A stretch of DNA of 64,000 bases, taken from Bradyrhizobium diazoefficiens (lineage in GTDB: Bacteria; Pseudomonadota; Alphaproteobacteria; Rhizobiales; Xanthobacteraceae). Of the stretch, positions 48,034-56,685 are shown in pieces. The translations under genes were made by a program, and so were the position numbers. Numbering within the stretch: the stretch's first letter is position 1; every line of letters starts with the position of its first letter. The stretch covers positions 5,456,001-5,520,000 of the forward strand of contig NZ_CP067041.1 of assembly GCF_016599855.1 (NCBI RefSeq). The letters run 5' to 3'. The notes beneath the pieces were generated by a model, which made no database searches, was not told the DNA's origin, and saw only the letters and a program-made list of their open reading frames with translations.

Positions 48034-48441
48034 TCAACGCGAGTGCTTCGGCAGCTTTGGAAGCTTGTCGGGATTGAACGCGGGGATCTGCCCGGTTTGT
48101 TCAGGTGCCGGCCGCTGCTGTTCAGTCAGAATGAGCGTACCATGGAGGACCATGCCCGGCACTTGTACTGCTGTCGCGGTGTAAGTCGCGATCTTGCCGG
48201 GACAGTTTCCCTCGATGTCCAGCGTGAGCTCGTCGTCGACCCCGAAGACCGTTGCGCGTCCACCGGTGTGGCGCTTCGTCGACACGGTGGCGGAGAAGCG
48301 ATCTCCATCGATCTTGCAAGAGCCGTGATAGGTCATCAGGCTGTCGCGGCCCCAAATCTGGCCGTCTGCGACATGGACGATGCCGGTACCCTGGTCGAGC
48401 GGCGTGTTGTACCACGCCGCGTAGGTGCCGTCCTTCAGCAT
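48034..48441 (-). CDS. GrlR-like regulatory-family protein
   Basis: 135 residues from the ATG at 48441. The start MLKDGTYAAWYNTPLDQGTGIVHVADGQIWGRDSLMTYHGSC, the TVSTKRHTGGRATVFGVDDELTLDIEGNCPGKIATYTATA middle and the GMVLHGTLILTEQQ strand match the beta-barrel of GrlR, known from a pathogen virulence repressor. In Bradyrhizobium the role is unknown. No secretion-system genes are nearby. The Pro-rich tail (PAFNPDKLPKLP) is extra. Confidence 0.65.
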   Translation of the reverse strand: MLKDGTYAAWYNTPLDQGTGIVHVADGQIWGRDSLMTYHGSCKIDGDRFSATVSTKRHTGGRATVFGVDDELTLDIEGNCPGKIATYTATAVQVPGMVLHGTLILTEQQRPAPEQTGQIPAFNPDKLPKLPKHSR

Positions 48442-48503
48442 GGGAGCAGTCTCCCTGATAGCCCTCACGCGAATAGTCCGCACGATTGGCGGTAAGAAAA
48501 TGG

Positions 48504-48671
48504 TTAATCGCACGACCCGTGCCAATCCGGATGATCCCGTCGCAGCTCGGCTTCAAGGTCCTGGATAATGCTGTGAAGCAGACACGCAGCCAGAGGGTCA
48601 GTCACCTCCCGCTCCAAATGCCGATAACGCGCAATCCGGAATTCCTGCTCTCTCAACTGGTGCTCTGTCAT
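48504..48671 (-). CDS. Small hypothetical protein (55 aa)
   Basis: Minus-strand frame from ATG at 48671 to TAA at 48504: MTEHQLREQEFRIARYRHLEREVTD..., ending LRRDHPDWHGSCD. GGAGGG lies upstream at a rather long spacing. The highly charged helical pattern is like many short Bradyrhizobium proteins of unknown role, including the broken one at 751-933. No function can be given. Confidence 0.5.
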   Translation of the reverse strand: MTEHQLREQEFRIARYRHLEREVTDPLAACLLHSIIQDLEAELRRDHPDWHGSCD

Positions 48672-48783
48672 CAGAGGGGCCCTCCCGACAAACCGACGCA
48701 GAGAAGGCTAAATCGTTTCGTTACATTTTTCGGATCATTTGCCATGGTTTCTGATCGGTAAACGGGCCGCCGTGCCGGGCAAG

Positions 48784-50211
48784 TCATCGGGGAGACGTGA
48801 GGCTGCGGGCCCCCGTAGCTCCGCGAACCTGTTCGAACGCACCCGCTTGCAACGCCGCGCGCCTTTCCACCATGGCGTGATTGAACAGTTCAAGCACGAG
48901 GCCAAACGCCGCTAATTCCTCCTCCTCGATGGCGCCGTCGTCGTAGCATTCGAGCGTTTCACTTATGATGGCGTCGACCTCGCGTTGCATCGCAAGGAGA
49001 TTCTGATTGGACTCAGCGGTGCGTACCCCGGAAACAATAGCCAGGATTCTGTTGCGATGGCTGGTATTTTCCTCCCTTTCATTCCGATTCAAATAGTGAC
49101 GTAACCAGGCGCCGGCGGAACCGATGCCGGAGAGAAGCAGGAGCGCAAACCAGAAGTAGTCGCCGTACCTGTCGAGGAAGGTGCGTTCGGTGCCGTCGAT
49201 GACCGCTGCCGCTCCGCGATGCACCGGCAACTCGGCATCTTTCTCGGTGTCCGGCTTGGTGATATGCGCAACGCCAGGTACCCGCTTGGCAATTACCTGG
49301 CGAACCGCGAACAGCTGTCGGAAAAAGGTCGCGACGGTCGTTTCAGACAAGGCCTTCTGCGCCACGATCAGATGGTTGACGCCGACCGTTTCGACCTTGT
49401 CATCCGGCCAGGCCGGTTTCGCATTGAAGACGCTCGGTGGAATTTCCTCGGACTCATAGCGCGGATGCTTCACGGCGATAGCTTCCGATGCATCGATTGC
49501 GAGAAACTTCGGCTCACCGCGCCCCCGCGCCGTCGCCGCGATCGCGTCGGAAGTGATCTTGCTGTCGAGCGGACCGACCGCCATGAACGCATCCAGGGTT
49601 GGGTCGCGGGCCATCTCTTCGATTTGGTCCGTACCAAAATGCGTGACCGACACCTTGTCCGGCTCCGCCCCCGAGGCGGTCAGGATGACGCGCAGCAACG
49701 CGACATTCGCAGGCGTCCGGCCAATCACACCCACCCGGTGTCCCGCGAGATCGGCGATCTCCTTGATTTTTGCCGCTGGCTTTCTTTTCGGGCTTTTGCC
49801 CGCAAGTACGGGAAGTGACCACAGCACCACGACGTTCTTTCGCAGCACGGCGACGGTCTGCGCGTCGGGCGGCATCTCCAGATCGCCACGACCGACCGCA
49901 AGCTGGGCCTTGCCAGCACGAAGCTGGGCAAGAGCTTCGACCGCGCCGTCGGTGGTGATCAGCGACAGCCTGACTGTCCTGCTTTCGCTGGCGAAGGCCG
50001 CAGCAGCCGCCTCGATCAATTTGTGATCTTCGCTTCCCGCCGGTCCGACGGCAATCCGCAGGGCGACGGGCTGCAAAAGATAGTACAACCCCCCTGCCGC
50101 GCCGACGAAAACAGCAAATCCAACCGCCAACACCAGCAGTAAGGTGTTGCTTCTTCTCCGTCGCCGGCGGGCTGCGTCGCTGGTCGCACTTGCAGCATCG
50201 GAGGAGGACAT
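48784..50211 (-). CDS. TAXI-family TRAP-type binding protein with C-terminal membrane anchor
   Basis: 475 residues from the ATG at 50211; a GTG at 50262 is possible. The order is: basic N-terminus, a membrane helix (NTLLLVLAVGFAVFVGAAGGLYYLL), a periplasmic NMT1/TAXI-type binding domain (LRIAVGPAGSEDHKLIEAAAAAF...GHRVGVIGRTPANVALLRVIL), a second helix (YFWFALLLLSGIGSAGAWL) and a cytoplasmic helical tail with VDAIISETLECYDDGAIEEEELAAFGLVLE. No TRAP permease is nearby. The layout suggests a sensor or anchored receptor and not a free transporter subunit. Confidence 0.75.
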   Translation of the reverse strand: MSSSDAASATSDAARRRRRRSNTLLLVLAVGFAVFVGAAGGLYYLLQPVALRIAVGPAGSEDHKLIEAAAAAFASESRTVRLSLITTDGAVEALAQLRAGKAQLAVGRGDLEMPPDAQTVAVLRKNVVVLWSLPVLAGKSPKRKPAAKIKEIADLAGHRVGVIGRTPANVALLRVILTASGAEPDKVSVTHFGTDQIEEMARDPTLDAFMAVGPLDSKITSDAIAATARGRGEPKFLAIDASEAIAVKHPRYESEEIPPSVFNAKPAWPDDKVETVGVNHLIVAQKALSETTVATFFRQLFAVRQVIAKRVPGVAHITKPDTEKDAELPVHRGAAAVIDGTERTFLDRYGDYFWFALLLLSGIGSAGAWLRHYLNRNEREENTSHRNRILAIVSGVRTAESNQNLLAMQREVDAIISETLECYDDGAIEEEELAAFGLVLELFNHAMVERRAALQAGAFEQVRGATGARSLTSPR

Positions 50212-50328
50212 TTGCGTTGCCAGTCGGAGATCAAAAGCCTGTTGCTTGTGCAGGAGCACCACACTCCAAGGACAACGTCACAACAGCGATCTTGGTTGCA
50301 CAGCTGATACGGCCGTCCGTGCTCGCGC

Positions 50329-52767
50329 CTAGAACGCCACCCGCATCCCCGCGTAGAATGCGCGCGGCCTGGCCGGGCTCAGCGAGCGCGGGTCGGTAAA
50401 GAGGTTTCCGCCATTGCCGAAATTGGGCACCGCGGTGGTATCGAAGAAGGTGCCGTAGGTCGCGTAGCGGTTGTCGAAGACATTATCGACCCTGCCGTAG
50501 AGCTGAACGTTCCTGGTGACCTGGTAGGAGGTATGGAGGTTGAACACCGCATAGGACGGCAGCTTTGAAGCCTGGTTGGACTCGTCGCCGACCAGATACT
50601 GGCTCGAAACCCACAGCGCATCGCCACCGACCTTCCAGGCGTCGGTGACGGCATATTCGATGCCGGCCTTGACGCGGTGGCGCGGCACCGCGGGGATCTG
50701 GTTGCCGGGCACGACCTGAATGGTCCCGGTGGTCGGATCGGCAAACGGACTGTTGGACGACAGCTCGAGTGCGTCGAGGAAGCGCGCGTCGACGAAGGCA
50801 TAGCTGGCGTGGAATTGCAGCGCTTCCGATTTGAGGTTGACCTCGGCCTCGAGCCCCTGCCGGCGTGTCGCGCCGACGTTCTGGAAGAAACCGAAGCCCT
50901 GCCGTCCGGCCACGGGCAGGCCCATGATGTCGTCAGTATTGGTGGCGCGGAAGCCGCCGATCTTCCAGCCGAGCGTGCCGATGTTCAGCTCCCTGGTGCC
51001 GCGCAGCCCTGCTTCGATTGTCCTGGACACGACCTGCTTGAGCGGCGGATCGGAGACCAGAAACGACGCGATCAGGCACGGATTGTTCGGATCGGCGCAG
51101 CCGAGCTCAAGTGGCGTCGGCACGCGGTTGGCTTCCGAATAGTCGGCATAGGCCGTGAGCTCCGGCGTGATCTTGTAGGTGCCGCCGATGATCGGATTGA
51201 AGCGGTCGTAGGTGTGATCACCATTGAGATCGATGCCGAGCTGGTCTTCCAGCATGACACCGGCGTGGTTGAAGCGGCCACCGCCGGTGATGGCGAAGAC
51301 ATCGGTCACGTTGAAGGTGTCGAGCGCATAGAGGCCGGTATACTGATTGACGGATCGTAGCGACACCGGCCCCATTTCGCCGGTCGCCGGCGTGCCGGAT
51401 TTGCCCAGAAAAATCCCGCTGCCGGTGACGGCGTAATTCGTGCCGATGGTCCCGAGCTCGGCCGTGGCGTTGAATCGCGTGACGCTGGCATCGAAGCTGG
51501 CGCCGACCACGAAACGGTTCTCATGATCGAACAGCTTTTCCGTGTTGGTCGCGTGCCCGGAGACGCCGAAGGTGGTCGATCGCGTCGTCGTCCGGTCGAG
51601 TTCGCCGAGCAGCGTTCCGGTCGGGAAAGGATTAGCGAGCTGCTCACCGTTGAGGCCGTTCGCCGGCGTCGTGTTGTCGCCAAAGCAGAGCAAGCCCGCA
51701 GCGGCGCATTCCTGCACGCTGGTGGGGTTGCCGTCGACCACGCGCTGCTCGAACACGCGCGCATGCGCGGTCGCTTCGAAGGTCCAGGCCGGCGTGGCCT
51801 CGGCCTTGCCGGTCAGGTTGACATAGCCGACGCGGTTCTTGGTGGTCTGCGGGTTGGTATAAATCGCACCCCAATATTGCTGCAACAGCTCGGCCGGAAC
51901 GGTGGCGGATGCGCCAAAATTGTTGTTGGCGAGCCCCATATTGACATGGAATTCGCTGTCCCCGCCCTTGTAGCCGATGTCGCCGTAGAAGCGGCGTATG
52001 TCGGATTGCGAGGAGATGCGGAAGCCGTTGTCGTGCAGGCCTTCGAGCGCGGCGTAAACGGCGTAGTTGGTGTCGACCTGCTTGCCCCACTGCGCCGAGC
52101 TCTGGATGCGGCCGAATGAACCGCCCATCGTATCGATCTCGGCGCCCTGGTAGGTAAAACCGTCCTTCATTTGCAAATTGACCGCGCCGCCGAGCGCATT
52201 GAGTCCGAAGGCGGGATTATTGGTCACCACGGTGACCGACCGGATCGCGGCGGTCGGGATCAGGTCCCAATTGACGCTGTCGGCAAACGCCTCGTTCATC
52301 CGCACGCCGTTCTGGTAGACGGCGAGCCCTTGCGGGGTGCCGACGATCGGCGAGGCGACGAAGCCGCGAAATTCGACATTCGGCTGGAACGGATTGCCGC
52401 TCACCTCGGTGATGTTGACGCCCGCGACATTGTCACGCAACGCATCGGTGACGTTCATCGAGCCGGTGCGCTTGATCTGGTTGGCGTCGACCGCATTGAT
52501 GCTGGAAGGAACCCTGTCGATGTCGAGGCCCGTCGCATTGCCCGGAGCCGTCGGGTAGACGTAGATGCGGTTCTTGGGTTTGCCGGAATTCACGATACGT
52601 GCCGGCGCTCGCCGGGCGCTGCGCCGCACGCTCGGCTGCGGCGCTACTACCTCGATCGCGGGCAAATTCTGGACGTTAGTGTCCTCCTCCTGCGCGGCCA
52701 TAGCCGCGTCGACCCAAAGCACCAGCCCCGTCGATATCGAGGCGATCAAAAACCTTCGCGCGCCCAT
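50329..52767 (-). CDS. lutH: TonB-dependent outer-membrane receptor (LutH-like candidate)
   Basis: 812 residues from the ATG at 52767, which begins the signal peptide MGARRFLIASISTGLVLWVDAAMA; an ATG at 52818 adds 17 residues. An acidic TonB-box-like stretch (QEEDTNVQNLPAIEVVAP) precedes the plug (DIDRVPSSINAVDANQI..., EFRGFVASPIVGTPQGLAVYQNGVRMNEAF). A 22-strand barrel ends in PRAFYAGMRVAF. It imports a scarce ligand in exchange for TonB energy. The adjacent lut/xox cluster makes a lanthanide complex the best guess (as LutH in Methylorubrum), but iron or another substrate is not excluded. Its promoter region holds tandem palindromes. Confidence 0.75.
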   Translation of the reverse strand: MGARRFLIASISTGLVLWVDAAMAAQEEDTNVQNLPAIEVVAPQPSVRRSARRAPARIVNSGKPKNRIYVYPTAPGNATGLDIDRVPSSINAVDANQIKRTGSMNVTDALRDNVAGVNITEVSGNPFQPNVEFRGFVASPIVGTPQGLAVYQNGVRMNEAFADSVNWDLIPTAAIRSVTVVTNNPAFGLNALGGAVNLQMKDGFTYQGAEIDTMGGSFGRIQSSAQWGKQVDTNYAVYAALEGLHDNGFRISSQSDIRRFYGDIGYKGGDSEFHVNMGLANNNFGASATVPAELLQQYWGAIYTNPQTTKNRVGYVNLTGKAEATPAWTFEATAHARVFEQRVVDGNPTSVQECAAAGLLCFGDNTTPANGLNGEQLANPFPTGTLLGELDRTTTRSTTFGVSGHATNTEKLFDHENRFVVGASFDASVTRFNATAELGTIGTNYAVTGSGIFLGKSGTPATGEMGPVSLRSVNQYTGLYALDTFNVTDVFAITGGGRFNHAGVMLEDQLGIDLNGDHTYDRFNPIIGGTYKITPELTAYADYSEANRVPTPLELGCADPNNPCLIASFLVSDPPLKQVVSRTIEAGLRGTRELNIGTLGWKIGGFRATNTDDIMGLPVAGRQGFGFFQNVGATRRQGLEAEVNLKSEALQFHASYAFVDARFLDALELSSNSPFADPTTGTIQVVPGNQIPAVPRHRVKAGIEYAVTDAWKVGGDALWVSSQYLVGDESNQASKLPSYAVFNLHTSYQVTRNVQLYGRVDNVFDNRYATYGTFFDTTAVPNFGNGGNLFTDPRSLSPARPRAFYAGMRVAF

Positions 52768-52884
52768 GCCCTGCCGTCCATTCCCAAGCTCGGCTGTTCT
52801 GAATGTCGCCGATTGCATGGAGAAGTGTAGTCGGCTCTCACGGACACACTAGCCACAAAAGGTCGGCCATGATCCGCGCCCATT

Positions 52885-52920
52885 TTCCCGATCCAATCGG
52901 GAACTTTTCCCGATCGGGAA
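52885..52920. promoter_or_regulatory. Two tandem palindromes upstream of the TonB receptor
   Basis: TTCCCGAT-CCA-ATCGGGAA (52885-52903) and TTCCCGATCGGGAA (52907-52920), followed by a further half-like TCTCCCCGATC. They lie 118-154 bp upstream of the receptor start and directly after the histidine kinase stop. Repeated symmetry suggests operators; an attenuating hairpin or terminator for the kinase gene is the alternative. Confidence 0.65.
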
Positions 52921-52944
52921 TTCTCCCCGATCAAACCAGCTCAA

Positions 52945-54297
52945 TCAAGCCGCCGCGGTCGGGACTAGCGCCTCTACTTTTACCCCGCCCTCGCCCGACG
53001 CCACGTTGAGCGTGCCGCCCAGCGCCAGAATGCGCTCGCGCATGCCGACGAGGCCGAAGCCGAGTTTTTGCCCCGGCTCCATGCCGCAGCCGTTGTCGCT
53101 GACCACCACCCGGGCGCATCGGCGCCCGTCGCGGCCCGGCTGCTCCGCCGACTCGATCACCACGTTGATCGCGGTCGCGCCGGCGTGGCGGAATGCGTTG
53201 GTGAGCGCCTCTTGCACGACGCGGTAGATGGTGAGGTCGGCAGTCTCGCCGACAACCCCAAGTGCCGGCGAGATCGTTGTCTCGATCGTCACGTCAGGAT
53301 GCGATTCCCGCCATAACCGCGACAGCGATTCCAGCGCCTGGCCGAGGCCAAGCTCGGCAAGGCCGACGGGCCGGAGGCGCTCCAGCACGCGACGGGTGAA
53401 CTGCTGCAGCGCGTTGATCTGCTCGAGCAGGGCGCTGCCGTGTTTTCGCACGGCGTCCGCACTCGGGGCACGCCCGTCGGCCAGCTTTGCCAGCGCGCTG
53501 GCATGCGCACGCAGCGAGAACAGATAAGGCCCGAACTCGTCATGCAGCTCGCGCGCGATCTCCTTGCGCTCGACGTCCTGGAGCGACACCGCACGCTCGG
53601 CAAGCCGCCGCTTGTCCTCCACTGCCTCGCCTAAGGTCGCCCCGAGATGATTGAGCTTGGTGCAGATCGCGGCGAGCTCGGGCGCGCCGCCCGGCGCCAC
53701 GCGCGCATCGTAGCGGCCGCCCTCGAGCGCGGACATGGTCTGCGCCAACGACTCGAGCGGGGCCAGCGCCCGACCGACCACTGTCATCATCACCAGGAAC
53801 AGCACCAGCGCAATGACTGAACCGACCTCGAGTTGCGTGACGATCGCGTCCCAGATTTCGGCGATCTCGTCGTTGGGATGCGAGGTGATGACGAGCGAGC
53901 CGGGCTTGCCATGGACCAAGACCGGCACGCTGACGGCGGTCTGCTCGGGATGAACCAGGCTGACGAACCAGACCGGCGGCCCGGGCGTCTCGGCATCGGG
54001 CCGCGGCGGCGTCAGCGGGTTCCCGCTGGCGTCCTGAAGTGCGATGCTGACGTGGCGCAGGCGGTTCAGATCGCGCGCGATCCGGTTCAGCCTGGCATCG
54101 GGATCCGGCGCCTCGTTGAGATCGGCAACGATCATCTCGATGAACTCGCGTGCCAGCCGGATCACGCTCTGGTCCTCCGCCTGCACGCGGGGACCTGCCT
54201 CGGCGACCTGGCGGGCGATGTTGACGGCAAGCCCAAGCGCAAGCAGCAGCGCCAGCAGGAGGTTGATGCGCCCGCGCAAGGATAGATTTTGCCACAT
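52945..54297 (-). CDS. Sensor histidine kinase, HisKA_3 type (FlhS-like candidate)
   Basis: 450 residues from the ATG at 54297. Two membrane helices (about 11-30 and 155-175) frame a periplasmic sensor of about 125 residues. A HAMP segment (GRALAPLESLAQTMSALEGGRYDARV) follows, then DHp with H252 in EIARELHDEFGPYLFSLRAH and a HATPase with DNGCGM and GFGLVGMRERI. The HisKA_3 class works with NarL/LuxR regulators, and the divergent gene at 54492 encodes one. In Paracoccus, FlhS/FlhR control formaldehyde oxidation and xoxF genes; neighbours here make that role likely. Confidence 0.83.
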   Translation of the reverse strand: MWQNLSLRGRINLLLALLLALGLAVNIARQVAEAGPRVQAEDQSVIRLAREFIEMIVADLNEAPDPDARLNRIARDLNRLRHVSIALQDASGNPLTPPRPDAETPGPPVWFVSLVHPEQTAVSVPVLVHGKPGSLVITSHPNDEIAEIWDAIVTQLEVGSVIALVLFLVMMTVVGRALAPLESLAQTMSALEGGRYDARVAPGGAPELAAICTKLNHLGATLGEAVEDKRRLAERAVSLQDVERKEIARELHDEFGPYLFSLRAHASALAKLADGRAPSADAVRKHGSALLEQINALQQFTRRVLERLRPVGLAELGLGQALESLSRLWRESHPDVTIETTISPALGVVGETADLTIYRVVQEALTNAFRHAGATAINVVIESAEQPGRDGRRCARVVVSDNGCGMEPGQKLGFGLVGMRERILALGGTLNVASGEGGVKVEALVPTAAA

Positions 54298-54491
54298 TGC
54301 TTCGCCCGCGCCCCAGCAAGGATCGCTCGCACCTGTCGGATAGCGTTGACAGGGGCGAAGCGCCCGATATCTAATCGGAAGCGTACAGTAATCCCGGCCG
54401 GGCTGCATGACCCGACATGAGACACGAGCGTTGTCCCGTCCGGCATCATACGGCGTGAAAATGGAGGCCGGCGCTGTCACGGGGAACGCCT

Positions 54492-55112
54492 ATGCGCATT
54501 CTGATCGTCGACGATCACCCCATTGTCGCCTCCGGCTGCCGTGCCGTGCTGGCCGACGAAGGCGAGATCGAGATCTTGGAAGCCGCCGACGCCGAAGACG
54601 GCGAGAGCATCTTTATCGTCGAGCGCCCCGATCTCTGCGTCATCGACATCAACCTGCCGACCGTCTCCGGCTTCGAGCTCGCGCGCCGCATCCTCGAGCG
54701 CGCGCCGGAGGCCCGCATCATCATGTTCAGCATGAACGACGACCCGGCTTTCGCCGCGCGCGCCATCGAGTGCGGCGCCAAGGGCTATGTGTCCAAGACC
54801 GGCGATCCCGACGATCTCGTCGAGGCGATCCGCACCGTCGGTGGCGGCGGCACCTATTTGCCGAGCGCAATCGCGCGCAGCATCGCCTTCGCTGGGCCTG
54901 CGCTGGCGCAGAGCCCGCTGTCGAAGCTCAACGCGCGCGAGATGGAGATTTTGCGGCTGCTCAGCGCGGGAAAAAGCCTGTCCGAGATCGCCTGGCTGGT
55001 GCAATCGTCCTACAAGACGGTCGCCAATACCTCTTCGATCATGCGCCAGAAGCTCGGGGTGAAGACTTCGGTCGAGCTGGTGCGGCTGGCGATCGACAGC
55101 GGCGTAGCCTGA
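54492..55112 (+). CDS. NarL/LuxR-type response regulator (FlhR-like candidate)
   Basis: 206 residues. The receiver domain has phospho-acceptor D52 (LCVIDINLPTVSG), acid pocket ILIVDDH and K102 (GYVSKTGD). The C-terminal LuxR HTH is LNAREMEILRLLSAGKSLSEIAWLVQSSYKTVANTSSIMRQKLGV. It is divergent from its kinase across 194 bp. It is upstream of fghA in the same direction, so it may activate fghA and the lut-like genes and respond to formaldehyde or methanol. Confidence 0.87.
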   Translation: MRILIVDDHPIVASGCRAVLADEGEIEILEAADAEDGESIFIVERPDLCVIDINLPTVSGFELARRILERAPEARIIMFSMNDDPAFAARAIECGAKGYVSKTGDPDDLVEAIRTVGGGGTYLPSAIARSIAFAGPALAQSPLSKLNAREMEILRLLSAGKSLSEIAWLVQSSYKTVANTSSIMRQKLGVKTSVELVRLAIDSGVA

Positions 55113-55126
55113 TCTTGCGTTAGACT

Positions 55127-55138
55127 TGGCGCGCGCCA
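55127..55138. promoter_or_regulatory. 12-bp perfect palindrome before fghA
   Basis: TGGCGCGCGCCA, 63 bp before the fghA start and just after the response-regulator stop. A candidate binding site or a weak terminator. Confidence 0.4.
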
Positions 55139-55200
55139 CAAATTTCGGTCACACAACCATTGCATTCTTGATTTGGTGAGATGCCACGGAGCAAAACGGC

Positions 55201-56046
55201 ATGACAATTCAGACTGTCTCGACCAATAGATCCTATGGCGGCTTGCAGGGCGTGTATCGCCATGCGAGCCAGGCGACCGGAACCGACATGGTGTTCTCGG
55301 TCTATGTTCCCCCGCATGCCGCCGGCTCCAGACTGCCCGTAGTCTGGTATCTCTCCGGCCTCACCTGTACCCATGCCAACGTCACCGAAAAGGGCGAATT
55401 CCGCAAAGCCTGCGCCGAGCTTGGCCTGATCTTCGTCGCGCCCGACACTTCACCGCGCGGGCCAGACGTGCCGGGCGATGCCAACGACGCCTATGATTTC
55501 GGCTTGGGGGCCGGCTTCTATGTCGATGCGACGCAAACACCGTTCGCGCGCAACTACCGCATGTGGAGCTATGTCACCGACGAGCTGCCCAAACTCGTGG
55601 CGGAAAATTTTCCCGTCGATGCCAAGCGGCAATCGATCACGGGCCATTCCATGGGCGGCCACGGCGCACTGACCGTGGCGCTACGCAACCCGCACCGCTA
55701 TCGCGCCGCCAGCGCCTTCGCCCCTATCGTGGCACCGTCCCAGGTGCCCTGGGGCATCAAGGCTCTGACCGGCTATCTCGGGCCGAACAAGGACGCCTGG
55801 CGCAGCTATGACACGGTGGCGCTGATCGAGGACGGCACGAAATATTCGGGCTTTCTCGTCGATATCGGCGAGGCCGACAATTTCCTGAAAGAACAGCTGA
55901 AGCCGGAGCTGCTCGAGGCCGCCTGCACGAAGGCCAACATCCCGCTGACGCTGCGGCGGCAACCGGGCTATGACCACAGCTATTATTTTATCTCGACGTT
56001 CATGAGCGATCATCTGCATTGGCATGAGGAGAGATTGAGGGAGTGA
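55201..56046 (+). CDS. fghA: S-formylglutathione hydrolase
   Basis: 281 residues, close to the 280 of the family. Esterase D-type motifs are PVVWYLSGLTCTHANVTEKGEFRKACAELGLIFVAPDTSPRG, the nucleophile S150 in ITGHSMGGHGALTVAL, and the late His in GYDHSYYFISTFMSDHLHWH. It converts S-formylglutathione to formate and glutathione in formaldehyde detoxification. Its partner, a class III alcohol/formaldehyde dehydrogenase, is not in the window. The ORF at 56054 is convergent. Confidence 0.95.
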   Translation: MTIQTVSTNRSYGGLQGVYRHASQATGTDMVFSVYVPPHAAGSRLPVVWYLSGLTCTHANVTEKGEFRKACAELGLIFVAPDTSPRGPDVPGDANDAYDFGLGAGFYVDATQTPFARNYRMWSYVTDELPKLVAENFPVDAKRQSITGHSMGGHGALTVALRNPHRYRAASAFAPIVAPSQVPWGIKALTGYLGPNKDAWRSYDTVALIEDGTKYSGFLVDIGEADNFLKEQLKPELLEAACTKANIPLTLRRQPGYDHSYYFISTFMSDHLHWHEERLRE

Positions 56047-56053
56047 TAAAGCG

Positions 56054-56626
56054 CTACTCCGGCTTACCGTAGTTCGGCGCGAGCAGGCGGTTGCGGATCA
56101 AATAGCTCATCGTGCGCGACCAAGATTCGTCGGTGTTGCCGCGCATGTCGGCGCTCGCCGCGGTGATCATGTTGCCGGTCTTCACGTCGCGCAGATAGAT
56201 GTTGAGATTTATGATCAGGTTCGAGACCTTCTGCACCATGCCGGTGATCTCGATGTCGGCACCGAGCTGCGCGGCAAGCGTGAGGTCGCAGCCGCCGCAG
56301 GCCTGCAGATTGCTGTGATGAGCGGCATCCCTGACAGGCGCGATGTCGAGCACCTGGAACTTGCCTGAGTCAGCCAGTTCCTTGCGCAGCTGCTCACTGA
56401 TGCGATCAAGGCGCGCTTCCTCGGGCTTCGAGCCGTAGAACTCGCCGGGCAGGCTGGTGTCGATCAGCTCGAAATCGAACACGGCGAGTTTCGGCGGATC
56501 GGCGAACGCGGCCGATCCCGTCAACAGCAATGCGACGAAACACAGCAGCGCTCGCACGATCGTGATTCCAGCGCCCGTGCGCGCGAGGACGAAATGCGGG
56601 GTTGCAAGCCTTGCCAAATCCGTCAT
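56054..56626 (-). CDS. DUF3280-like exported protein
   Basis: 190 residues from the ATG at 56626. The N-terminus has a membrane/signal segment (TGAGITIVRALLCFVALLLTGSAAFADPP). The body (PKLAVFDFELIDTSLPGEFYGSKPEEARLDRISEQLRKELADSGKF...LQACGGCDLTLAAQLGADIEITGMVQKVSNLIINLNIYLRDVKTGNMITA) fits DUF3280 and the CsgG/TPM-like 'FDFE...L' folds. A CGGC pair is present. Lut-like and PQQ clusters often have such a gene. Function unknown. It faces fghA and lies divergent from the ABC binding-protein gene. Confidence 0.65.
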   Translation of the reverse strand: MTDLARLATPHFVLARTGAGITIVRALLCFVALLLTGSAAFADPPKLAVFDFELIDTSLPGEFYGSKPEEARLDRISEQLRKELADSGKFQVLDIAPVRDAAHHSNLQACGGCDLTLAAQLGADIEITGMVQKVSNLIINLNIYLRDVKTGNMITAASADMRGNTDESWSRTMSYLIRNRLLAPNYGKPE

Positions 56627-56685
56627 GCTTCCAGCAGAAACAATTCGCCACCGGCGGTCAAGCCGGGAGGATTTTTGGAGGAAAC

